A stretch of 64,000 bases of DNA from Zygaena filipendulae. Its lineage: Eukaryota > Arthropoda > Insecta > Lepidoptera > Zygaenidae. The position numbers were made by a program, and so were the translations under genes. Below are positions 11,601 to 21,269 of this stretch, piece by piece. The stretch spans positions 3,549,001 to 3,613,000 of the forward strand of contig OU015673.1 in the NCBI GenBank assembly GCA_907165275.2, read 5' to 3'. Below the pieces are notes generated by a model that saw nothing but the letters and a program-made list of their open reading frames with translations, was not told where the DNA came from and did not search any database. The first letter of the stretch is position 1. Each line of letters opens with the position of its first letter.

Positions 11601-12144
11601 AACGAAACAATTCTTACAAAGTCAATGGCAAATGGTTGACACATCGCGGAGTTTTGTATGAAATTGTGAAACTTTAGTATTTTTTTTCTCGAAAACGATG
11701 AGTTTCCGTAATTAGGGATTTTATGTGAAGTTATATTAAGCAAAGTCCCACACACATAAAAAATATGAAGCTCTAAATCGCGGGTGCTTATTGTACAGTT
11801 GAGCCAAAATAACTTTTGACTTGGTTGGTGTAAAAATTAAAATCATGATACCTGAACTTCATCAGGTATCATGATTTTAATATCATATCTACAGTATAAT
11901 ATATACCTATGTAATTCTATGTAGTTTAGACCACGTTTGCTTGGTTTCCACAACACAAGCTAATAATAGCTTACTGTGGAATCAAGTAGATATATGTGTT
12001 GTGAAGTGGATTATTATTATTATCATATAAAATCATCAAGATCATACATGAAAATCAAAAGAATTTAACTTACATGTCACTATCCTCGCTGTTGCTATTA
12101 GAAGCGTCTGTCCACGCAAAACTTCCGTCTGAAGACGAATCCAT
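8699..12144 (-). CDS. Lysine-rich nuclear protein with RPA34/POLR1G-like domain (candidate RNA polymerase I subunit)
   Basis: Two exons, 12144-12074 and 10895-8699, give 755 residues with consensus splice sites (GTAAGT; TTCTAG). The N-terminus is acidic and serine-rich (MDSSSDGSFAWTDASNSNSE). A basic region follows with KKRKIKEEE and PKKKRIKIEP. Three repeats of about 80-90 residues begin near residues 126, 209 and 299, each with ELSMxxKQE, a SSFxSPTP motif and a KKxKKE patch. Near residue 540 is a compact segment, DDIWVMKCPIDLDTKALAGV, then KVKIDGQKYEG; this fits the fold of the RPA34.5/POLR1G family (a small beta-rich domain after a W-I-APADL-type start). The C-terminus is strongly basic. 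The family partners RPA49 in RNA polymerase I in the nucleolus. In human POLR1G the domain is N-terminal and the Lys-rich repeats C-terminal; here most repeats precede it. The gene is clearly real; the name is inferred from the short domain and composition. Confidence 0.7.
11263..11803. mobile_element. MITE in the intron of the POLR1G-like gene
   Basis: Terminal inverted repeats: GACTGTACATTAAGCACCC at about 11265 and GGGTGCTTATTGTACAGTT ending about 11801. Inner inverted sequences include AATTACGGAAATTCAT with its partner GAGTTTCCGTAATT. The centre (11430-11510) is GC-rich. No coding capacity. Confidence 0.65.
11835..11881. repeat. Inverted repeat hairpin, about 20-bp arms
   Basis: ATTAAAATCATGATACCTGA is mirrored by TCAGGTATCATGATTTTAAT around a short loop, inside the intron of the POLR1G-like gene. 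Confidence 0.8.
11925..12040. repeat. Retroelement tail fragment
   Basis: GGTTTCCACAACACAAGCTA and TAGCTTACTGTGGAATCAAG followed by TTATTATTATTAT resemble the 3' end of lepidopteran non-LTR elements. A related GTGTGTTGTGAAGTG stretch lies at 33280-33300. Confidence 0.5.
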
Positions 12145-12298
12145 TCATCACTAGGCAGATATTTAATATTTTTCACCAAAACGCAAACTCCTACAACTTC
12201 AAACCACTTTAAATGTAAACAAAATACTTCCCAAAAATATTGGATAAATGCGATGCTCAGCGAACAGCGAACTTAACCTCACAAACTACTTAGAGATA

Positions 12299-13355
12299 GG
12301 GATGTGAAAAAATAATCGATTTTTTTAATAATCGATTAAAAATCGATTATTATTTTTAAAAATCGATTTTAATAACTGATTTTATTTTTAAGAATAATCG
12401 ATTAATAATCGATTTTTTTTATAATCGTTCAATCGATTTTTATCCTGGGATTCCCATGGGAAGGCCTATTTAAGCAAAGCAAGAAAAAGAAAAAAATTAT
12501 ATCCATAAATTATTTAAATAGAGCGTTTCAAAATTCATACTTTAGACTTTACCACCGAAACGCGGAATGACGTCACTAGGTCAAAATTACGCCTTATTAA
12601 TCTGTGATACAAATGTCACTCGTATTGAAAGGGTCATTTGACACTGACAGACATATAATTTCAATATCCAAAAGCGAAATTAAGGTTGAACTGTATCGAG
12701 TTACTTCCAAAAGTTCCAGTAAAGAATCTGTAAGTACATATGCATTGTATTTAATGCCAGATATGACACGAAATAAACCCTGCTGGGTTTTTCTGTCTGA
12801 CCTTGTAAAAATTTTGTACTTTTTTTCGGAGTAGATAAATAAAAAAAAAAACAAAAAATCGAAATGCATCTTACCGATTCATTTTAAAGTAAAAAACTTC
12901 AGAAAATGGAAAATATGCGTTGACTGTATGCTCTTAGTTTCTTTTGCTTTTTTTGAAAGAGGTAAATGTTTCCAAAAAAAATAAAAGTGAAGAGTGAAAT
13001 GTGTTAAGCGTGGCTGTGATTGGTGTTTCGTTTCAACATTCAGTTTCACAAAATTAAAAGTTGAATATCTTAGAAACTATTGAATTTTTTTGTTAATCTT
13101 TCACGATAACGCTTTTCTAAGGCTCTGTTTTTGAAAAATTTCTTATAATAAATTTCGTGCAAGTACCCTATTGTTCAAATTATCCTCAGAGTTTTATTGC
13201 TAAAAGCATGCAGATTTTCATCGTAAAAAATCGATTTTATATTAAAAATCGATTTTTTTCCTCATTTAAATCGATTAATCAAAAATCGATTATTTTTAAA
13301 GAGACAAAAATCGATTAAAATAAAAATCGATTTTTTTCTCTCAATGTCAACTTCC
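12299..13355. mobile_element. 1.06-kb insertion framed by ATCGATT arrays and a 13-bp direct repeat
   Basis: The same 13 bases, CTACTTAGAGATA, occur immediately outside both ends (12286-12298 and 13356-13368), as expected of a target-site duplication. The two ends (12310-12440 and 13225-13335) are arrays of AATCGATTTTT-like words in both orientations, about ten or more per end. The interior, 12450-13220, is AT-rich with no credible protein; the frames at 12597-12869 and 12604-12834 overlap on opposite strands and match nothing known. The first bases, GGGATGTGA, and the inverse of the last bases are only weakly similar, so the element class is undecided. Confidence 0.6.
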
Positions 13356-13490
13356 CTACTTAGAGATACTATACCAAAGAGTATATAACCACCACAAATT
13401 AACTAGACATAATATGATAACCACTACGAACTATACTATACTACAGTGCTTAACCTCAAAAGCAAAGAAATTAGAAAATTCAAAACAATA

Positions 13491-14192
13491 CTTTTTTTTT
13501 AGGTGAAGTTTACCCCTCTCGGGGAAGGCAGAAGGAAACTTAGTCCATATAGCCAATTCATTAGTATTTTTCTTCTGAAGTTATTTACTTACATCGAAAT
13601 GCATTGGTGAGATGCATTTCGATGCTTTACCGGAACTTTTGGTAACAAATCTTCGCAGTTGAACTATAAAAGGACGCTCCGTGGGAAGTTGTATAGTAAA
13701 ACGAAAACCTCCCGATGAACACCCTATTTCATCTTATTTCATTGTTTCCGTACACTGTTCATCACTAATGGATCACTATTATGCAAAATCGTGGTGGATT
13801 TATTAAGGTTCAACTGTGAAGATTTGCTGCCAAAAGTTTCGGTTAAGCATTGAAATACATCTTACCAATGCGTTTCGATGTAAATAACTTCAAAAGAATA
13901 AAAACAACTAAATTATTATTATTAATTGGCTATATGAACTTGATTTCCTTTGCCTTCTCCATTGGGGAAAATTTAACAAAAAAAAATATCTATGTGGACA
14001 GACTTCCCACAGAGCGTCCTATTAAGGTTCAACTGTGAAGATTTGCTGCCTAAAGTTCTGGTAAAGCATCGAAATGCATCCCACCAATGCATTTCGATGT
14101 AAATAACTTCAGAAGAAGAAATATATAAATTGGCTATATGGACTAAGTTTCCTTCTGCCTTCCCCGAAAGGGGTAAACTTCACCAAAAAAAA
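13491..14192. mobile_element. Fold-back element with ~190-bp inverted ends and a third internal copy
   Basis: 13491-13690 (CTTTTTTTTTAGGTGAAGTT ... GGACGCTCCGTGGGAAG) is the inverse of about 13990-14192 (CTTCCCACAGAGCGTCC ... GTAAACTTCACCAAAAAAAA). A further direct copy of the right arm lies at about 13801-13985, so the right side is a tandem pair of roughly 220-bp units. No coding capacity; the 62-codon frame at 13850-14038 lies inside the repeat unit. Confidence 0.8.
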
Positions 14193-14452
14193 GTTACTCT
14201 TCGCAAAAAAGTCTACAGCAAATCGTAGTGATTACCTTCTCTCTGGTCTATGGCAGTATGGGCCCTGTACTTCTTAGCCTTTCCTATATAGGATAAATAC
14301 ACGAAAAAAAAATATCTCTGTGGTCTACAGCTCAGATTAACTAGACATATGTCTGTCTACAGAGGATAAAAGTTTACGATTAATTAAATTAATTAATTAA
14401 AATTTTAATAACACTTAAAAAGCTATCTTAATCTCATTGGAAACGGTTCACT

Positions 14453-15375
14453 ATGAATTTATTCAAGGTATGAATGATCCATTCGTGTATAACATTTTGT
14501 AAGAAAAATTGTTATAATTTATTGCATTATTCGTTGCAGAATATTTGGAGAGCCTCGCCTATTGCTCGTCCAACAGTGAATACAATTTACGCGAGCTGTA
14601 GGCCCATGTCGGCTATTACAGGAACTTCCAGTGCTCAGTCTGTCACACAGCCACCGCCAGTGGAACTAGACAAACTTTACAAAAGGGTGGAATTAGAAAT
14701 GAAAGGAATCGATCCCGCAGTACTGCTCAGTTATTCCTGGTTTTGTGTTGCAGCTGCTTCGCATTTAGGCATTGAAGTTACTAAAAGGTTTATGGTTGAA
14801 TCATAAATTATTGTCACAGTCATGTTTCCTTTCACAGTCATGTTTTGGTAGTGTTAACTTACCTCCAGCGCCACACATTTGCACATGAAATGATTAAAAT
14901 CAAACATTTATCTAATAAATTTAAACTATAAGAACTCTGTGGGTATGTGTTGCTACAAGTACACATAATAATCTGAGTTGTGTACTTTAATAAATAAATA
15001 AAGGCAATAGCAAGGGAATATTACATGTCTAGTGGCAGGAACATATAAGTCAAAAGGTTAAAAAGATTGAAAAATTATAAAATTTGACAGTCTTAAGTAA
15101 CATAATATGTATTTGTTTTCAGCTGGGCACCAAGAAAAGCTGAGAAAGAACGGCACACACTTCTGAAATGTGTTCATATTTATAAAAAGCATAAAGTACA
15201 ATACGAAATACGTACATACTTCCGTTTCATCCATCTTCAAAGGCTCACTGGTTCTACTGCTGACACCTATTTAGAGTACATAGAACGTAATCTACCAGAA
15301 GGTTGCGCCTTGAAAGTAACAAAAATTGAATGTCAACCCCTGCTTGAACATTTGACACCACCAAAGGCTGAATAA
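14453..15375 (+). CDS. Mitochondrial small-subunit ribosomal protein mRpS10 (uS10m)
   Basis: Three exons, 14453-14467, 14540-14787 and 15123-15375, join in phase to 171 residues. The first exon is only MNLFK before a GTATGA donor. The middle exon begins after TTGCAG with [11 protein letters not shown]; the early basic residues and lack of acidic ones suit a mitochondrial presequence. The S10 domain runs from about residue 45: [55 protein letters not shown], then [13 protein letters not shown]. The STADxYLEYIxRNLPEG signature is typical of MRPS10. The protein sits in the head of the mitoribosomal small subunit. A longer open frame from 14474 reads through intron 1 and is not used. TMEM216-like follows tail-to-tail, 414 bases away. 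Confidence 0.93.
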
Positions 15376-15404
15376 ATAACCAATTTAGTTTTTAAGTGTA
15401 GAGA

Positions 15405-15410
15405 AATAAA
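15405..15410 (+). terminator. Polyadenylation signal of mRpS10
   Basis: AATAAA begins 30 bases after the stop codon. The overlapping AATAAAT at the stop itself is too early to serve. Confidence 0.6.
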
Positions 15411-15789
15411 ATAACAAATTAGCAAATAATATTTTATTTTATTTCTTAAAAATATAAATATTTTTAACTTTCTTGGAATGTTTTAGTAGGTTGGTCTCGA
15501 CATGATCTCCTAATTTAGAGTCAATAGTAAATTTTTTTCTCTACCTCGATCAAAGGATCCTTACTTATATTTAGAAAGCTTACTAGTATTTTTTTTATTT
15601 ACTTTAATATAGGCAAATATTATATTTTTTCTTAATTCATATTGAATATGATCTAGAGGAATGGCAATTTTTAGAAGGCTAAATACAATACAATATTAAA
15701 TATTGGTAATGACTAGTGACATGGATGTCAAATTAATACATTTTTAGTTTTGGCAATCAGTCCCTCTTTGGCATTAAAACATGTTAATC

Positions 15790-16438
15790 CTATTCATACT
15801 GTTGGTCCTTGCACACAGTGAAAATGAAGAGGATAGCAAATCCCAACTCCAGAGCATGGAACATGAGCATCACAGCACACCAGATATATTCTAGTCGCAG
15901 GATGTATGTTTGGTATATCAGAAAATAGCACACGCCTACTGCAGAAGGTAGCGTCAAAAGCACCGAGAGGAATACTGGAATTTCTGAAAAAAAAGAAACA
16001 TGTTTCTATGCAATGACTAAATAAAAGTATTGTTACTGTATTTCATTAGTTTGACGGCTGAACGACCTATTCAACATTATTTTTCTTTGCTTATGATATT
16101 AAATACCTACATAGGTTTTAAATTATTAAGGTATTAAAACACATAAACGCACAAAATAAAAATCAGTGAATTAGAGAATTGAGTACCTACTTACTTTTAC
16201 TCGCCAAATTACCCCTTTGTCCTAAAAATATCCTAATAAGCTCGACGAGACACAGTGCGCAAAATATTCCCGCTTCAGATAATAAAGCGTTTTCCGGATA
16301 GGAAACGTTAATGGCTTTTAGAATCCCCATCGCCACTTCACACACGAAAAACATACCTAAATAGAAAGTATTTAGATACAGCAAAATTTCATAAGCCAAG
16401 CTAGAATTCACATTAGTCATTTTAGATATTTTGCACAT
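15790..16438 (-). CDS. TMEM216-like ciliary transition-zone membrane protein
   Basis: Exons 16438-16195 and 15983-15790 join in phase (donor AGTAAA|A-GTAAGT; acceptor TTTCAG) to 145 residues, the length I recall for human TMEM216. Motifs: SLAYEILLYLNTFYLGMFFV, ELIRIFLGQRGNL, LLTLPSAVGVCYFLIYQTY followed by ILRLE, then a last hydrophobic helix. This is four membrane segments, as in the TMEM17/TMEM80/TMEM216 family; the GxRGNL and PSA...QTYxLRLE motifs favour TMEM216. In that family the protein belongs to the MKS module at the base of cilia. Two start codons are possible: ATG at 16438 (chosen, first) or 16420 (better -3 A, 139 residues). In insects, ciliary genes act mainly in sensory neurons and sperm. 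Confidence 0.85.
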
Positions 16439-17218
16439 GTATATTTCTATTCGCAATCAAAGAGTATGATAACTATGTTATGTTCGCAATTTTCCTTTTC
16501 CCCGTGTTGGGTTTTGTTTTGTTGACACACAAACAATACGGAAATGGTTTGACAGAACAGTGACACTGACATGCCAAAGTACCTACTGTCAGCTAGTCAA
16601 CCGGAAATAGATTGCGAGGGTAACGGGGGTGCTGATATTAGAAGGAATTTTATCTTGGGGGCAGTTGGGGGAACTACAACAGCAGGTCTTTAGACATATC
16701 GCCTCTTTGCAATGACAACGTGATATTTCAAAAACCGCAATTTTACAGGAAGACACTTTTTAACTCTAAAATCTTCATAAAATTTAAAATATCCATATTT
16801 TTACCGTCGAATTATGATTAATTTGTTGTGTTAACTAATGAGCTATCCAAAAATAGGCAAAAAAGCACCGTTTAATAGGTTATCAGCATATATTTCGCCT
16901 TTAGATAAAAAAAGGACCAAATGTCGCGTTGTTTATGAAATTATATGAAATAATACCTGTAACATGTTGACTTATCACATTGAAGATGTTAATTTGTGTA
17001 TGTGTGTAATGTGACAGGTTGAATATAATACATTGTTAAAATAAAAATAATGTTATTTTCATGAATAACATTTTACAAAAAATTCTTTATTTACACCATC
17101 TATATCACACAAAGGTATTACTTAGTAAAAGACTTAAAAAGTTATCAACAAGAGATCAATATAATCAAGTACTTCTATTCAATAATTATCATACCTATTT
17201 AAATATTAACTTAAAATG

Positions 17219-17345
17219 ACCTGGTAGCCTGGGAGAGATCGCTTTATAGTGATAAGGCCGTCCTTTAGAGCCACTTAATACTTTCTGTTTTTAAATTTTT
17301 AGTCATTGTACTAATTGTGGTGCTCAATAAAGTGTTTTTCATTCA
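17219..17345 (+). repeat. Non-LTR retroelement 3' tail
   Basis: TGGTAGCCTGGGAGAGATCG, CTTTATAGTGATAAGGCCGT, then GCTCAATAAAGTG and a CATTCATTCA tail, a pattern typical of lepidopteran LINE 3' ends. It is nested in the TIR element 16693-19267. Confidence 0.65.
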
Positions 17346-17584
17346 TTCACTCATTCTAGTCTTTACACCGCACCGGAAATAGTCAAAAAGAAATCATTAT
17401 TATTCTGAGCAGCTGCAATATTTCCATCCGAATCTACCTTCACGTATTGTTGTTTTGGGGTAACTATATCTAAACTGTTCGCAATAAATGTCCATTATTT
17501 TTCTATCTCACCTAGGCTCCAGTACCTATTCATTCAAAAGCTGTTTGCTTCTCTGAAAACTAAGATCTACATTCGAATTTCCAA

Positions 17585-17806
17585 TTATCTTTGCAGAGGC
17601 TTCAATTTACGATCTGGTACATTTTTTTTTTGTTTTAGAAGACTGTTATGACTTGTCACTATTTCTTTGTCGTTTTGCAATATTTGCCTTCTCACTCGCT
17701 TAATTTCTTCGTCTTTTTTACCACTTTTAACTGGACTACAATCAGGAATTGTCGGAACCGCTGGATTACTATTCCCGCTTTCAATAGCACACAATTCTCT
17801 GTCCAT
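17585..17806 (-). CDS. Unidentified 73-codon frame inside the TIR element
   Basis: It begins at an ATG (MDRELCAIESGN) and includes a lysine/arginine-rich, probably coiled-coil stretch, KKDEEIKRVRRQILQND. The frame stays open upstream for some codons (PTVLIQPYL-like in a neighbouring frame, TLP directly before). I do not recognise it. It may be a decayed piece of the element's former protein or of an older insertion. Not supported as a host gene. Confidence 0.25.
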   Translation of the reverse strand: MDRELCAIESGNSNPAVPTIPDCSPVKSGKKDEEIKRVRRQILQNDKEIVTSHNSLLKQKKNVPDRKLKPLQR

Positions 17807-17939
17807 AGGTAAGGTTGAATTAGGACAGTGGGATTTTTGAGTACCATTTCATCGTCGTTTCTAGTCATAACTTCACTACTCTCGATAAATTGTGGTTTCC
17901 CGTATTTACCGAAGCCACACTAGTTGTTACAAAACCATG

Positions 17940-18160
17940 TGCAGCGGTAGCAGGATAGTGATATAAGCTCGACCGCCACCAAAGGGAAAGCTTGGTGTTA
18001 TACCCGGGGAACCGTGGCTCCGACTAGACTGTAGATCGCCGGAGGTCGTATGTATGCAGCGCAGTGTGAAAACGTCGTTAGCGCGATTCAGGGCTTCCAT
18101 GTAGCCAGTACTCGTCGCTTCATTGTAGTTCGTGACTTGTGGCGTAGAGGTCTGATATTT
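17940..18160 (+). repeat. Dispersed repeat, copy 2 (GTGGCGTAGAGGTC family)
   Basis: The counterpart of 4190-4440: ATAAGCTCGACCGCCACC, CCCGGGGAACCGTGGCTCC, GGAGGTCGTATGTATGCAGC, TTGTAGTTCGTGACTTGTGG. Nested in the TIR element. Confidence 0.75.
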
Positions 18161-18477
18161 TGAAGCTCAATAATACACAAAACAAATATTGAAGATGATT
18201 ATAATTTGTATTTGTATACCTATGCATTAACTAGTCTATACTACTATCGTTGTTCAACAAAATTTTCTATTTGAGTTTTTTTGCCTTGTCCAGTTCGGTG
18301 ATTTAGGTATCTACAATAAGTAACCAAACATAAATAATTTATTTATCAGACAACATCACAGTCATTGATCAGATCACATTATTCAGTATGACCAACAATA
18401 TTTCATGCCCATAACGCGCTTCCCAATGTTTTTTTGAAGTCAAACTTTTTTGAAAACGACCGAGAGACAATTTTTGT

Positions 18478-18557
18478 GTCGTGTTGTCTAAAGTGGGAAT
18501 CGAATCCACGACCCCTGGCGCAGTAAGTATGATTAGTACCACTGCGCTTTGGAGTCG
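18478..18557 (-). repeat. tRNA-derived SINE head
   Basis: On the minus strand it has an A-box-like AGCGCAGTGGTACTAATC and a B-box GTGGATTCGATTCCCAC, about 50 bases apart, the RNA polymerase III promoter of a tRNA-derived SINE. It does not fold as a tRNA acceptor stem, so it is not called as a tRNA gene. Confidence 0.65.
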
Positions 18558-19267
18558 GTTGAAACGTCTTCGTACACAGATTACTTCTGTTGCCTGTCAA
18601 TAATTGAATTTGTTTCCTAGGCCGCAAATTCATCTGAAAAAACAACTCGTGTAGTGATTTTATTTTAGCTAGTATAATGTAACATCTTGGCATATTTAAC
18701 ATTCAGAAGGAAAGGATTTCATAAAAAAGGGGTTATAAGAAAATGACCAGAAGTATTTTTTTGAATTGTAAAATCATTCATCAACAACATCGTTATATTA
18801 TAAGATATCACAAAGAAAAAAACTTACCTTTTCTTCCATAACGTGACATAACTATTTATCTTTCTCTGCATACACACAATTTTACAATAGTAACGAGTCA
18901 AATACTTATATCACACTGTTTTTCTGAAATAAATTAACAACAAAAATTACATATTTACAATAAAAACGTGATATCATCGTTATGTCATGTTTTTTGTGCA
19001 AACCGATAGCACCTCGCCCTCTGCGCATACGGGACCAAATGATTTACCGCGTTTTCTAAGTGAAGCGCTTCACCGAAAGACACCACGTGATAACGTGATT
19101 TGACAGGGTTTTGTTGTCTCTTTCGCTCATTACTCAGCAGCCATTGGCTTAAAAAATACCACGTTTTTGGAGAAAATAGAACTTGAAACGGCGGTTTTGA
19201 ATTTCAAATAAAAATATTTTCGATTTTTGTGATATGTCACGTTGTCATCGCAAAGAGGCGATATGTC

Positions 19268-20174
19268 TAGTTAATTTGTGCAGCAGGTACAATCATTGGT
19301 CGTTGCATTCCCTTTTTACGTTTTTTGTATAATGGTTTCTACCACAAACCTTTTACTGAAAAATATTATTTACTACTGGCAGAAATAGGAAAAAAAAACT
19401 ATATCACGATACGACAGACGCAGTGGAGGACTTTGTCGGTGATTTAAATTTTTTTGTCTGTCTATCTGTTCACGCTAATCTCCGAAATGACTAAACCGAT
19501 TTTCATGCAGTTTTCATTGGTAGGTCAGCTGGAAGACCATATTTTAGGTACCTAAATATAGGCTGTGTTGGCAATTGTTGCACTAAAATTGGATGTCGAG
19601 ATTATCGTCATTTTTAAAGGTGTTTCATGCGGGTGAAATCGCGGCTTCCAGTTTGTAAGAAGATTGAAACAACTATAAGAATAATAATAAGAATAATAAC
19701 TGTTCCCACTTCGCAACGGTTTCACCTGCACTAATTTCGGAAGTTTTGTGCGAATTCTGGGATAAAAGAAGGTACCTAATGCCCTTTTCTGTAGGTACCA
19801 CTGACAACATTTGGTACCTAGGTATGCAAAATTTGATGATGATCGGTTTAGTAGGATGATCGGTTTAGTAGGTATAGTTAAAACGTGAAAGCGTAATAAA
19901 AAATTAAATTCACATTAGAATTTTTATTATTAATTCGGTTGCAACGACTAGTTTATTTTCCAGAATATAATTATTTGTTATTAATTTGCTAAGGGTACCT
20001 AAATGATGGAGATTTCGATTAGTGCTACCGAGAACTACTGATAGGGTAGATTAGATACCTATTTCATGTGGTATCTACATGTAATAGGTACCTATCTAGT
20101 TATTACTAGCTACTTTCTATCAACAAGAAAGTTTAGTGTAATCGTAGTAGGATGTTGCGAGCTTAAAGTGTAGG
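19268..20174. other. Intergenic sequence with decayed repeats
   Basis: No gene seen. Diverged copies of the CCGCGG repeat lie at about 19440-19650 and 19700-19890 (GGTTTCACCTGCACTAATTT). The rest is AT-rich with TAGGTACCT words. Confidence 0.5.
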
Positions 20175-20670
20175 TACTTAACCTTTAACTAGTGATGTGT
20201 AGTCTCACAGGCGTCGCGTGTTTTGCAAATTCTTAAAATTGACCACTTTCTTCCGCTTGCCGCGACTTAGTAGCTTTAGTTTTAGTACTTTTAGTGCTAA
20301 AACAACCATGGAAGGAGGCAGACCTGTCATCGGTTGTTTAATATGGAAGTAAAACTAATTAGAAAGTCGGCCGTCGCTTGGGAAGCCTGGGTTAGGTTCT
20401 ATTAAAATGCTAAGAAAAGGATCTCATGTCAATTAGGGTCAATTTTTAATAACCGTTTATTTTCTAAATAAATAAGAAAAACTGATTGAATTTATTTAAA
20501 TTTATTTTCTTAGGTACATATCAATAGTTAAATATCAACATAATTTTGAAACATCCAAACCATCCAAATGCAATTTTATGAAAATATTGACTTTGAAAGT
20601 AGTAGCCTGTGAGACGTCATGTCCCTTATAGTGTTACAAATTTATCATGTCACTAGTTAAAGGCTAAGTA
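20175..20670. mobile_element. MITE with TACTTA/TAAGTA ends
   Basis: The left end, TACTTAACCTTTAACTAGTG with GTAGTCTCACAGGC just inside, is mirrored on the right by GCCTGTGAGACGTCATG and CACTAGTTAAAGGCTAAGTA. It is about 496 bp, with no ORF. Confidence 0.65.
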
Positions 20671-21269
20671 TAGTTATAACTAGGTGTGCTTAGTGTTTAG
20701 AATAATACGAACTACTTACATAGGTACCTAGGTACCTAAGCCGCAGTGGTCCCTGGCTCTGATATCGATATAATCTTATTATATAAATACAAATTACGCG
20801 TCAAGTTGTTTGTCCGCGATGGACTCCTAAACTACTGAATCGATCATGATGAAATTTGGTCACTAACTCACTACTTATGTTGTAAATGGCCCAATTTGGC
20901 AAAACTTTAGTAAGAAATAAAAAAGTAGTACATTAAATTTACATTTATCTCATTATATTTTTCGAAAATGCTTAATGTGTAGTCATTGATATATGTAGTT
21001 AACATTTTCTTTATTTCTAGAATAAAATATAAAAAAGATTTCATGTTACTTACAGCTTTCTTCCACGGACGATGCGAAATATGTATACGGAAATAAGCAC
21101 AGCCCGAAAGGAAAGTGAGCACTCCCGCGCAGTGAGAGCTATGAGGAAATATTACGTGCATGGGTAATGCACGCGAACACTACACTTCCTGTATGCGACT
21201 GCATCGGACGCGTTTCTTGTGCAATTAGAAGAAACTAATGTGAAAAAAAATACAAAAAATAAATTTAAA

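Larger units (their letters stand above)
16693..19267. mobile_element. 2.6-kb TIR element with TA target duplication, non-autonomous
   Basis: Inverted ends: GACATATCGCCTCTTTGCAA then TGACAACGTGATAT at 16693, mirrored at 19267 with one or two differences over about 34 bp and weaker similarity beyond. Both ends are flanked by TA (16691-16692, 19268-19269), the duplication used by the Tc1/mariner superfamily. No transposase is readable. The inside holds an older LINE tail (17219-17345), a minus-strand frame at 17585-17806, a dispersed repeat (17945-18155) and a tRNA-derived SINE (18480-18555). Confidence 0.75.

Noticed and set aside
14474..14539. Longer open start for mRpS10 inside its first intron
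   Set aside because: Exon 1 (MNLFK) has a proper ATG and a GTATGA donor, and the TTGCAG acceptor precedes the conserved sequence.
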